Below the pieces are notes generated by a model that was not told the DNA's origin, did no database searches, and saw only the letters and a program-made list of their open reading frames with translations. Below are positions 1-6,444 of a stretch of 17,247 nt of DNA, piece by piece. Each line of letters opens with the position of its first letter. Position 1 is the stretch's first letter. This DNA comes from Spirochaetaceae bacterium (GTDB lineage: Bacteria > Spirochaetota > Spirochaetia > PWKH01): assembly GCA_003557605.1 (NCBI GenBank), contig PWNW01000335.1:1-17247 (forward strand), given 5' to 3'. The position numbers and the translations under genes were made by a program.

Positions 1-642
1 GTCAGGCCAGGTATTGAGGATTTTTCCCAGGCCCTCAATGGTCATCAGGGTAACTTCGCTGGCATCCACACGATGGTCCTCACAGAGAATGGGAATCCAT
101 TCGATCAGTTCACCCATCATTTCAATTCCGGTAAATCCTCCCCCTGCGACAACAAAGGTCAGCATCTGCTTCCTTCGTTCCGGGTCCTTTTCATAGGTGG
201 CATTTCTGACAACATGCTCAACGTGCTCACGGATATCAAGGGCGTCCTGAAGTCCCCACAGAGGAAGGGAATGCTCCTTGATGCCCGGAATACCGAAGTC
301 AGATGCCTCGGCACCGGCGGCAATCATCAGATAGTCGTACTTGTAGCTATTGGAAAAGGACTTAAGGACCCGCTTCTTGAAATCAATGCCGGTTATCTCG
401 TCCTGTACAAATTTCACCATCTTCCCGGTAAAAATCCGGTCAAAAGAAATCTTGACTGACTCTTCCGGGACCCTTCCTCCGGCAAGCTCATGCAGTTCCG
501 TCATCAGCACATGGTGGGGATCACGGTCAATCAGCGTTATCTCCACGGAATCCTGCATCTTCCGGAATTTCTTATGCAGCTTCTTTGCAGCATGGACCCC
601 GGCATACCCGCCTCCCAGGAGCACAATCTTACATGTATCCAT
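1..642 (-). CDS. ndh: Type II NADH dehydrogenase (NAD(P)/FAD-dependent oxidoreductase), 5' part only
   Basis: Only the first 214 codons are present; the gene leaves the window at base 1 in frame. A family member would transfer electrons from NADH through FAD to a membrane quinone without pumping protons. An FAD-binding Rossmann loop lies at residues 8-16 (VLLGGGYAG). A second dinucleotide (NADH) loop lies at 164-172 (VVAGGGFTG), followed by EMMGEL. The segment LMIAAGAEASDFGIPG at 105-120 matches the usual link between the two. The ATG at 642 is preceded by GGAG with a 6-nt spacer. It is divergent from the ApbE-type gene, with about 100 bases between them, and belongs by content to the flavin electron-transfer block to the right. 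Family assignment is secure. Membership in an Ndh2/EET-type branch cannot be decided because the C-terminal half, which carries any membrane anchor, is missing. Confidence 0.9.
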   Translation of the reverse strand, partial: MDTCKIVLLGGGYAGVHAAKKLHKKFRKMQDSVEITLIDRDPHHVLMTELHELAGGRVPEESVKISFDRIFTGKMVKFVQDEITGIDFKKRVLKSFSNSYKYDYLMIAAGAEASDFGIPGIKEHSLPLWGLQDALDIREHVEHVVRNATYEKDPERRKQMLTFVVAGGGFTGIEMMGELIEWIPILCEDHRVDASEVTLMTIEGLGKILNTWPD

Positions 643-684
643 ATAAATCTCCAAATATCATTGATATAGTCATCACACCGTTTC

Positions 685-713
685 AGCGTACTTACACTTC
701 AACCCATTGTCAA
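685..713 (-). promoter_or_regulatory. Possible promoter of the NADH dehydrogenase gene
   Basis: On the minus strand TTGACA (713-708) is followed after 17 bases by TACGCT (690-685). The -35 box is perfect but the -10 box matches only 3 of 6. It lies about 45 bases upstream of the ATG at 642. The -35 box overlaps a rightward -35-like TTGTCA, so the two divergent genes may share a control region. Confidence 0.35.
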
Positions 714-735
714 GATGTGTCTAATTCATCATATT
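707..735 (+). promoter_or_regulatory. Possible promoter of the apbE-type gene
   Basis: TTGTCA (707-712), a 17-base spacer and CATATT (730-735). Transcription would start at or next to the ATG at 743, leaving almost no leader. No Shine-Dalgarno sequence is visible before that ATG either. The call is weak because the -10 box matches only 4 of 6 bases. Confidence 0.3.
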
Positions 736-742
736 GTATTCC

Positions 743-1819
743 ATGAGAAAACTTGTAATTATTACAGCATGTATAATCTTTGCCGCAGCGGCATCAGGAT
801 GCAGACCAGAACAGCAGACCGATTTTGAACCAGCCGCAAAGAACCATGTGGCCCTGAACACCGTGAACAGGATCACAATATATGACAAAAGCCGGCGTGA
901 TGCAGAAATGATACTTGATGCGGCCTTCGGCCGTATAGACGAAATTGAAGCGGCCATGAGCCTCTATGTTGATGAAAGTGAAATCAACCAAATCAACCGG
1001 CAGGCGGGAGTCAGAAGCGTGCAGGTGTCTTCTGAGACCTTTGAACTGCTGCTCCTTGCAGAAGAATCTGCAAGAATATCCCAGGGTGCCTTTGATCCCA
1101 CCATCGGACCACTGGTCACTGCCTGGGGCATCAGCAGCGACAATCCCAAAATCCCCGATGATGAAGAGCTGGATGCCCTCCTTGAACTGGTGAACTACCG
1201 GAATCTGGTGATGGAACAACCCGACCGGGTGTTTCTTGTCCGTGAAGGCATGAAGCTGGACCTCGGGGGCATCGCAAAGGGGTATGCCGCCGATGAGGCG
1301 AAGCGCATCATCAGAGAAATGGGTTCTTCCAGCGCACTGATCAATTTGGGGGGAAATATCCTTCTTGTGGGCTCAAAACCCGACGGAACTCCCTGGCGCA
1401 TCGGGGTGCAGGACCCGCACAATTCACGGGGAAGATATATCGTCATCATTACCCTCAAGGGGGGCACCGTAGTGACCTCCGGGACCTACGAACGCTACTT
1501 CTTTGATAACCACATCAGGTATCACCATATTCTAGATACCTCCACCGGATTCCCTGCAGATACGGGACTGGAAAGCGTCACCATCGTGACGGAAAACTCA
1601 GCATACGCAGACGCCCTATCGACAGCGGCATTTGTTCTGGGGCTTGAAAAGGGTTTTGAATTTATTGAATCCCTGCAGGACGTGGAAGCAGTGTTCATTA
1701 CCGAAGACCAGAGGGTATTCAAAACCTCCGGGTTTTCCTCCCCCGACCTCGGTGTTTCCCTTTCCCATGACGATTACCGTATTATTGAAGGCTCCCCGCA
1801 GCAAAACACACCCAAATAA
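743..1819 (+). CDS. apbE: FAD:protein FMN transferase (ApbE family) lipoprotein
   Basis: ApbE proteins act outside the cytoplasmic membrane. They split FAD and attach FMN through a phosphoester bond to a Thr/Ser of target proteins, with Mg2+. The 358-residue protein starts with a short basic-hydrophobic signal and a lipobox-like ASGC, placing the lipid-bearing cysteine at about residue 20. Family hallmarks are the flavin-binding LDLGGIAKGYAAD (172-184), NLGGN (201-205), a TSGTYERYF segment (about 245-253), HHILDTSTGFP (261-271) and the metal-binding DALSTAA (from about 290). Length is normal. A TTG at 734 in the same frame is an alternative start, but ATG 743 gives a cleaner signal peptide; neither has a clear ribosome site. 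The natural substrate nearby is the triple FMN-domain lipoprotein at 3378-4625. Its last 38 bases overlap the oppositely oriented EcfT-like gene. Confidence 0.93.
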   Translation: MRKLVIITACIIFAAAASGCRPEQQTDFEPAAKNHVALNTVNRITIYDKSRRDAEMILDAAFGRIDEIEAAMSLYVDESEINQINRQAGVRSVQVSSETFELLLLAEESARISQGAFDPTIGPLVTAWGISSDNPKIPDDEELDALLELVNYRNLVMEQPDRVFLVREGMKLDLGGIAKGYAADEAKRIIREMGSSSALINLGGNILLVGSKPDGTPWRIGVQDPHNSRGRYIVIITLKGGTVVTSGTYERYFFDNHIRYHHILDTSTGFPADTGLESVTIVTENSAYADALSTAAFVLGLEKGFEFIESLQDVEAVFITEDQRVFKTSGFSSPDLGVSLSHDDYRIIEGSPQQNTPK

Positions 1820-2351
1820 GCACCGGGGATGCGGCACAGAACATCAGCACCCGTTTCGGCAGCCGCGAGACATGGACTGTCCCGTCTGATGCCTCAAGGG
1901 AAAGAAGAAGCTGGTCAAGACTTCTGATTATCTGGCTGGGCCTCAGACTCACGGGAGTGCTGAGAAACCCCTGATAGTAGGAAAACTGAAGGGACAGCAT
2001 TTCACCCAGCCTCCCGGGAAATCTGGGTGACCCGATGACCATGAACTTTGACAGATATATCAGTGAAATGAGCATGAAGGACCTTCGCATTCCAAGTTCC
2101 AAAGCTCCTACGGTGACAGGGAACCCTAAGGGCTCAGCAAGAACCCTGCCGTAGGGCTGCACCAGGTTCAGCGCAGTGATGGTGGAAAGCATAATCAAGT
2201 TGGGCAGCACTCGGATGCGTTTTCCCAGAATCGGTTGAAGCATCACAAGAAACAGCGTCTGAAGCCCAAGAAACAGCAGGTTCTGCTGGAACACCAGGGC
2301 TGGAAGCATGAGAAGTCCTGATATAAGCGGGAGGTTTCTCTGTTCCTTCAT
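1782..2351 (-). CDS. EcfT-like integral membrane protein (possible FmnA-type flavin-export component)
   Basis: This 189-residue protein has about five hydrophobic segments: two in residues 8-40, then about 53-69, 90-108 and 168-186. The order of short motifs (Asn-rich third helix, GRVL, PVT, a GM-RSFMLISLIYLSK helix, PG-LGEML) resembles the transmembrane T subunit of energy-coupling-factor transporters (EcfT/CbiQ). It is much shorter than the usual ~260 residues, and I see no clear Ala-Arg-Gly coupling motif. Its ATG overlaps the stop of the Gx transporter gene (ATGA), so it is translationally coupled and last in a three-gene operon. No ATPase or S-component gene is present. In Listeria an EcfT-like protein, FmnA, helps deliver FAD to the outside for ApbE; that role is inferred here from context. 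The fold assignment is by eye and tentative. Confidence 0.6.
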   Translation of the reverse strand: MKEQRNLPLISGLLMLPALVFQQNLLFLGLQTLFLVMLQPILGKRIRVLPNLIMLSTITALNLVQPYGRVLAEPLGFPVTVGALELGMRRSFMLISLIYLSKFMVIGSPRFPGRLGEMLSLQFSYYQGFLSTPVSLRPSQIIRSLDQLLLSLEASDGTVHVSRLPKRVLMFCAASPVLIWVCFAAGSLQ

Positions 2352-2881
2352 GCAGCAGCCCCTCGCCTTTTCTTCAGCCAGAGTGATTCCCGGGAAAATT
2401 TCTCAGCAAAGATCCCGAGAACCACAGACGCAATCAGCCCTGCAGCAAGAAAGGGAGGGGCAATCAGCCATGCGGCGGAACCGAAGAGCATCACTCCAGC
2501 AAGAAGGATCTGCGCCAGATTGCTTGCAAATGCACCTGCGGCGCTGATCCCGATCAAAGAGATCCGCCGCGAGGCAGTCCGGTAGATAAGCAGCATCACT
2601 AGAGCACTTGCAAAGCTTCCGGCAGCAGATAGAAGAAAAATATAGGAGAACAGGGTCCCATGGACAATTCCCTGTCCAAGAACCTTCAGCACCGCAAGCA
2701 GCGCATATTCCTTCAGATTCAGATAGGTCAGACCGATCAGCACTGACAGGTTTGCCAGACCGATCCTCATATAAGGGACAGGTTTCGGTATCACGTACTC
2801 AATGGTGGAGAGAAACAGCGCAAAGGCCGCCAGCAGGGCAACATCCTTGATGCGGACAGAATATTGTTCAGAAGGCGACAT
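2348..2881 (-). CDS. Gx transporter family / heptaprenyl diphosphate synthase component I-like membrane protein (EetB-type)
   Basis: This 177-residue integral membrane protein has about five hydrophobic helices. It carries the family's early signature IEYVIPKPVPYMRIGLANL and a glycine/alanine-rich middle, matching the Hpre_diP_synt_I / 'Gx transporter' family. Despite the old name, these proteins are substrate-binding-like membrane proteins rather than prenyl synthases. The second of two adjacent ATGs (2881) sits 6 bases after GGAGG and is the best start; 2884 is the alternative. It overlaps the end of the NusG-domain gene by 14 bases, and its stop overlaps the next start. In flavin-based electron-transfer loci the same pair of families (NusG domain II plus Gx) is found beside ApbE, FMN-binding proteins and Ndh2. 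The biochemical role is unproven. Confidence 0.83.
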   Translation of the reverse strand: MSPSEQYSVRIKDVALLAAFALFLSTIEYVIPKPVPYMRIGLANLSVLIGLTYLNLKEYALLAVLKVLGQGIVHGTLFSYIFLLSAAGSFASALVMLLIYRTASRRISLIGISAAGAFASNLAQILLAGVMLFGSAAWLIAPPFLAAGLIASVVLGIFAEKFSRESLWLKKRRGAAA

Positions 2882-3245
2882 CATCAACCTCCTGGTCACG
2901 GGGCACCTCGCCTTCAACCCGGATAAACACGTCATTGGGAAGGCAGATAAGCCACTGTCCGACCCGATGTATCAGACCTGAGGTGACGCAGATCTTGTTT
3001 CTGCAAGGCGAATCGGGTATATGAACCTGTCCGTCCTTTATCACCACCTCAGTATCCCCTAGAGGACCGGGTATCATGACCCTCTGATCTGCATCCAGGG
3101 AATAAATCCACTGCTCTCCCTGGGCATCAATCCTCACCTGAGAGGCCTCTCCCCTGTTTGCATACACCTGAAACGAGATAAGAACTATAAACACCACGAT
3201 GCCGGCTATGACTGCCGCATCAGCGGGTTTTCCAATCATCTTCAT
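2868..3245 (-). CDS. NusG domain II-containing membrane-anchored protein (EetA-type)
   Basis: This 125-residue protein has one N-terminal transmembrane helix at about residues 9-29, followed by an extracytosolic beta-rich NusG domain II. The family signature is clear: SPCRNKICVTSG (79-90) and GQWLICLPNDVFIRV (96-110), with cysteines at 81, 86 and 101. Length is typical. It is the first gene of a leftward operon with the Gx transporter (14-base overlap) and the EcfT-like protein. The ATG at 3245 has no strong ribosome site; a second ATG two codons later is possible. Despite the name this is not the transcription factor NusG. In Gram-positive electron-transfer loci a protein of this type sits with the Gx protein and is thought to connect quinone oxidation to exported flavoproteins. 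That role is inferred from neighbours. Confidence 0.85.
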   Translation of the reverse strand: MKMIGKPADAAVIAGIVVFIVLISFQVYANRGEASQVRIDAQGEQWIYSLDADQRVMIPGPLGDTEVVIKDGQVHIPDSPCRNKICVTSGLIHRVGQWLICLPNDVFIRVEGEVPRDQEVDDVAF

Positions 3246-3290
3246 TCGGCAAATTCTATAACAAAACCTTCATGATTAAAAGAGACTCTA

Positions 3291-3319
3291 TTGCCTTACC
3301 CTATAAATAACCTTATAAT
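3291..3319 (+). promoter_or_regulatory. Strong sigma70-type promoter of the FMN-binding lipoprotein gene
   Basis: TTGCCT (3291-3296), a 17-base spacer, and a perfect TATAAT (3314-3319). It lies in a markedly AT-rich stretch (3246-3377) between the divergent NusG-domain and FMN-lipoprotein genes. The predicted start is near 3326, giving a ~52-base leader that ends in the strong ribosome site GGAGGAG (3369-3375) before ATG 3378. Together these predict high expression of the lipoprotein. I could not find an equally clear leftward promoter in the same gap. Confidence 0.75.
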
Positions 3320-3377
3320 AAAAATAATCTATTAACTAATTTAATCTTTAAATCATCTGTAAAAATTTGGAGGAGAT

Positions 3378-4625
3378 ATGAGAAAACTGTTACTGATTGC
3401 AGTATCCCTGGCCGCTGCGTTTGCCCTCATCGGGTGCGGCGGAGGCCAGGCAGAGACCCCGGCCCCTGCACCGCGCCCTGCAGCACAGGCACCGGCTGAC
3501 CCAGCAGCTTTTGCCGACGGCGTATACTTTGCAGAAGCCGAGGGATACTCACGTTCGGGATGGAAGTATGTTGTTTCTCTTGAAGTAAGCGGAGGGGAAA
3601 TCACCTGGGTTGACTGGAATGCGGTTCACCGGGATTCCGGTCCTGACAAGAAAAGCTACGACAGGCTCGGAGGCTATCAGATGGTCGCCAGAGGCGGGGC
3701 CGTTGATGAATGGTATGTCCAGGCTCAACGAACCGAAGAGCATCTCCTGGATACCCAGGACCCGTCAGCCGTATCCTACACGTCCGACCAGGGACATACC
3801 GATGACATATCCGGTGTGACCATCTATGTTTCCCAGTTCTTTGATCTGGTAAATAAAGCCCTCTCAGCCGGGCCCGTTGGAAGGGGGCCCTTTGAGGACG
3901 GGCTCTATTATGCCGCCGCCGATGATTTTTCCGGAAACTGGAAATCCACTGTTGCTCTCAACGTCATCAACGGGTACATCACCGGGGTGAACTGGAGCGG
4001 CATGGACCGCAGCGGACGGGACAAAAAGACCGTTGACCGGGCCGGTGAATACCAGATGGTTGCCCGGGGCGGGGCCATTGATGAATGGTACGTCCAGGCC
4101 CAGCGGATTGAAAAGCTCCTTCTTGAAACCCAGGATCCCGCTGCCGTTAAACATGATGACGACGGCTATACCGACGGTGTATCGGGGGTGACTATCCGCA
4201 TAAGCGATTTTGCCGATCTTTCCAAGAAGGCCCTAGCACAGGGACCGATTGATCCGGTGCTCTACCGTGACGGTATCTATTATGCAGAAGAGGCGAACTA
4301 CAACGAACGTTCCGGCTGGAAATCCACCATAGAGGTGATGATCGTCAACGGTTTTATTGCCGATGTGAACTGGAGCGCCCTGCACCGTGACGGACGGGAC
4401 AAGAAGACTGTCGACCTTGCAGGTGAATACCAGATGGTCGCCAGAGGCGGGGCCATTGATGAATGGCATGTCCAGGCTGCCCGGGTGGAGCAGGAAATGA
4501 TCAGAAGACAGGATGCGGGTATCCCCATTGACGCAGACGGAAACACTGATGCAGTTTCAAGCGTCACCATTACTATCGACGACTTCGTCATGCTTGCAGA
4601 GGAAGCCCTCAGCCAGGCACGCTGA
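3378..4625 (+). CDS. Exported lipoprotein with three tandem FMN-binding domains (PplA-like)
   Basis: The 415-residue protein begins with a lipoprotein signal (MRKLLLIAVSLAAAFALIGC, lipid on Cys20) and a Pro/Ala-rich linker to about residue 44. Three repeats of about 125 residues follow, starting at 45, 172 and 296. Each has a D-G-(V/L/I)-Y start, GWK or NWK, a KK-(S/T)-(Y/V)-D segment, QMVARGGA(V/I)DEW and a closing Dxx-S-(G/S)-V-T motif. The putative flavin-bearing threonines are T148, T272 and T397. Known FMN-binding proteins (RnfG, NqrC, PplA) have Dxx(S/T)GAT with FMN linked to the last Thr, so here Ala is Val in all three and Gly is Ser in the third. It most likely serves as a surface electron carrier loaded by the neighbouring ApbE protein. 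It has a strong promoter, strong ribosome site and terminator of its own, so it is a single-gene unit. Three domains is one more than Listeria PplA as I recall it. Confidence 0.85.
   Translation: MRKLLLIAVSLAAAFALIGCGGGQAETPAPAPRPAAQAPADPAAFADGVYFAEAEGYSRSGWKYVVSLEVSGGEITWVDWNAVHRDSGPDKKSYDRLGGYQMVARGGAVDEWYVQAQRTEEHLLDTQDPSAVSYTSDQGHTDDISGVTIYVSQFFDLVNKALSAGPVGRGPFEDGLYYAAADDFSGNWKSTVALNVINGYITGVNWSGMDRSGRDKKTVDRAGEYQMVARGGAIDEWYVQAQRIEKLLLETQDPAAVKHDDDGYTDGVSGVTIRISDFADLSKKALAQGPIDPVLYRDGIYYAEEANYNERSGWKSTIEVMIVNGFIADVNWSALHRDGRDKKTVDLAGEYQMVARGGAIDEWHVQAARVEQEMIRRQDAGIPIDADGNTDAVSSVTITIDDFVMLAEEALSQAR
3510..4622 (+). repeat. Three tandem ~375-bp repeats encoding FMN-binding domains
   Basis: The units begin near 3510, 3891 and 4263. 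The best-conserved core begins at 3678, 4053 and 4431, so the period is 375 and 378 bases (125 and 126 codons). In units 1 and 3 the first 24 bases of the core are identical; unit 2 differs by several mostly silent bases. The pattern indicates internal duplication of a domain-coding segment. Confidence 0.85.
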
Positions 4626-4634
4626 AAAATCCCT

Positions 4635-4675
4635 CAGGCCGGAGAAACAAGCATCTCCGGCCTGCTGTTCTTCAT
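4635..4675 (+). terminator. Rho-independent terminator after the FMN-binding lipoprotein gene
   Basis: A perfect 11-bp stem (CAGGCCGGAGA at 4635-4645, TCTCCGGCCTG at 4654-4664) closes an 8-base loop. It is followed by a moderately T-rich run (CTGTTCTTCATT). It starts 10 bases after the stop codon. The T tract is imperfect, so some read-through into the patatin gene is possible. Confidence 0.72.
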
Positions 4676-4702
4676 TGCTTGACGAAACATTCCCATTGCT
4701 CC

Positions 4703-5776
4703 ATGATATCTCCTATGTTCAGAACAAAGGGAAACAAGGAAGTAACAATACTTTCCCTCGACGGAGGGGGAATCAGGGGCATCATACCAATAACTGTGCT
4801 CATAGCCCTGCAGAAGGAAATGGTGCGCCTCGGCATTGACCGGCCGCTGTACTCCTGCTTTGATCTGATTGCAGGCACTTCAACCGGGGCCCTCATTGCA
4901 CTCGGTCTGTGTGCCCCTGATCCGGAGAACCCTGAGATGCCCCGGGAACCGGAACAGCGTTTTTCATTCCGAAGAAAACACAAACCCCCTCCCCTGCTTC
5001 CGGCCATGACCCTTGAGAGCATTCTGGATCTCTATGAGCACAGAAGCCCGGACATCTTCTCCAAGGGACCCCTCGGGCAGCTGGGGGCAGTCACCCGCAT
5101 GTTCATGGAAAAGTATGATGAGCATTCACTGACTGAAATCCTTCAGGAAATCTACGGTTCCATGACAATCAATGAAGCGCTTGCACCGCTGATAATCACC
5201 GCCTATGAATGCACCAGGGGAGAGCCCTTTCTGTTCCGCTCATACCGGGGCAGTCAGTACCTGATGAAGGATGCAGCACGGGCAGCGACTGCAGCACCCA
5301 CCTATTTCTCCCCGGCATTTATCACAGATCCTGAGACAGGCAAGGAGCTGTGCTTCATTGACGGAGGGGTTGCTGCAAACAACCCTTCCCTCTACGCATA
5401 CCTTGAGGCGAAGCAGCTCTACCCCCAGGCAGAAAAATTTCATATTTTTTCCATTGGCACCGCAGGGAGCCTTTTCGCTCTTCCCATGCAGGGGCTGAGG
5501 AGAATGGGCATCCTCGACTGGATATCACCGGCAAAGGGGGTCCCCCTCCTGCATGTCTACACTTCAGGCCAGTACCATACCGCAGAACATGTGATGAAGA
5601 CCCTTCCTGAGGTCACCTATCACCGGATTGCGGGAAACAAGGGGAAACACCCCGTACCGATGGATGATGTGAGCAAGGGGAACATTCTCAGACTGAAGCG
5701 GGCAGCGCAGTACATTGCCCGGTCCCATGAGGATGTGATACAAAACTACTGCAGAAACTACCTGCTTTCGAGATAG
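4703..5776 (+). CDS. Patatin-like phospholipase
   Basis: Patatin-family enzymes are lipid acyl hydrolases with a Ser-Asp dyad. Counting from ATG 4703, the oxyanion-hole motif DGGGIRG is at 20-26, the nucleophile elbow GTSTG has its serine at about residue 60, and the catalytic aspartate is in DGGVAANNPS at about residue 220. All key residues are present, so an active enzyme is expected. About 357 residues is normal for a stand-alone patatin. There is no signal peptide or membrane segment, so it should be cytosolic or peripherally bound to the inner leaflet. ATG 4715 and TTG 4679 are alternative starts; none has a good ribosome site. It lies after the terminator of the FMN lipoprotein gene and its end overlaps the nucleosidase gene by 19 bases. 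The physiological lipid is unknown, and no cyclic-nucleotide synthase suggesting a CBASS effector is present. Confidence 0.88.
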   Translation: MISPMFRTKGNKEVTILSLDGGGIRGIIPITVLIALQKEMVRLGIDRPLYSCFDLIAGTSTGALIALGLCAPDPENPEMPREPEQRFSFRRKHKPPPLLPAMTLESILDLYEHRSPDIFSKGPLGQLGAVTRMFMEKYDEHSLTEILQEIYGSMTINEALAPLIITAYECTRGEPFLFRSYRGSQYLMKDAARAATAAPTYFSPAFITDPETGKELCFIDGGVAANNPSLYAYLEAKQLYPQAEKFHIFSIGTAGSLFALPMQGLRRMGILDWISPAKGVPLLHVYTSGQYHTAEHVMKTLPEVTYHRIAGNKGKHPVPMDDVSKGNILRLKRAAQYIARSHEDVIQNYCRNYLLSR

Positions 5777-6441
5777 GAAATTACCCCCTCCATCCAGAGG
5801 GCTGAGGCATCAGAGATGAACCGGGAAAACCGTTTCGGTCCGGCGCCTGCAGCATCATCACTGATGATCTTCCAGATAATCAGAGGCACCCCCTTGAGCA
5901 TGCAGCCCAGGGCGACGGAATAACTTTCCATATCACATGCGCAGGAGCCCTGAACCAAAATCTCAGCTTTCTTCTCAGGTGATGCAAATACATCCCCCGA
6001 TGCAATCATTCCGCCGGTGCGAATTCTCCGTGACGGGAAGATGCTCCTGATATGAGAAAAAAATTCACTGCGGCGTGCAGAGAGCTCAATTGACCCGATA
6101 CCCGTATAGGGGATTACCCCGGGGGGAAGGGAAAACTCCTTGAGATGCAGGTCATGCTGCATAACCCGGTCAGGCACCAGCATGTCCCCTGTCTGCATGG
6201 ATGCATCAGCGGCACCGCATATCCCGATGTGCACCACCAGGTCTACAAAATGCCTCTCCAGCAGCTCACCAATTCGATATGCGCTCAGGCTCTTGCCGGA
6301 TCCAATGACAGCAGCGAGGATGCCGTGGCGGTCCAGTACTGACTCAGCAAACCCCTGATGAGCGCTGCGGGGAGAGGGAATCGGGCATTCAGGGAGAAAT
6401 GCCTGCAGTTCAGCGGTAAGGGCTGCGGTGACTGCGGTCAC
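5758..6441 (-). CDS. 5'-methylthioadenosine/S-adenosylhomocysteine nucleosidase-like protein (PNP/UDP phosphorylase superfamily)
   Basis: This 227-residue protein of normal length would cleave the N-glycosidic bond of a purine nucleoside such as MTA or SAH. Seen in order are AAVIGSGKS (43-51), HIGICGAAD (71-79) with the following TGDMLVPD, GMIASGDVF (144-152), the substrate-ribose motif DMES with Glu172, and ISDDA with the probable catalytic Asp195. The start is GTG at 6441. Its GGAG ribosome site overlaps the stop codon of the upstream pyridoxal-kinase gene, leaving a 3-base gap and strong translational coupling. The N-terminal glycines are less standard than in canonical MtnN, so a related specificity such as futalosine hydrolase (menaquinone pathway) cannot be excluded by eye. 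Confidence 0.78.
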   Translation of the reverse strand: MTAVTAALTAELQAFLPECPIPSPRSAHQGFAESVLDRHGILAAVIGSGKSLSAYRIGELLERHFVDLVVHIGICGAADASMQTGDMLVPDRVMQHDLHLKEFSLPPGVIPYTGIGSIELSARRSEFFSHIRSIFPSRRIRTGGMIASGDVFASPEKKAEILVQGSCACDMESYSVALGCMLKGVPLIIWKIISDDAAGAGPKRFSRFISDASALWMEGVISYLESR

Positions 6442-6444
6442 GTG

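Noticed and set aside
73..459. A 128-codon open frame on the plus strand
   Set aside because: It is antisense to the NADH dehydrogenase gene, which has clear nucleotide-binding motifs in the other strand.
2348..2881. Heptaprenyl diphosphate synthase subunit, implying quinone side-chain synthesis
   Set aside because: The annotation name of this family is historical. The protein is a polytopic membrane protein with no aspartate-rich prenyl-synthase motifs.
4703..5776. Patatin as the effector of a CBASS-type anti-phage system
   Set aside because: No cyclic-oligonucleotide synthase, Cap2/Cap3 or other defence gene is adjacent, and the neighbours are metabolic.
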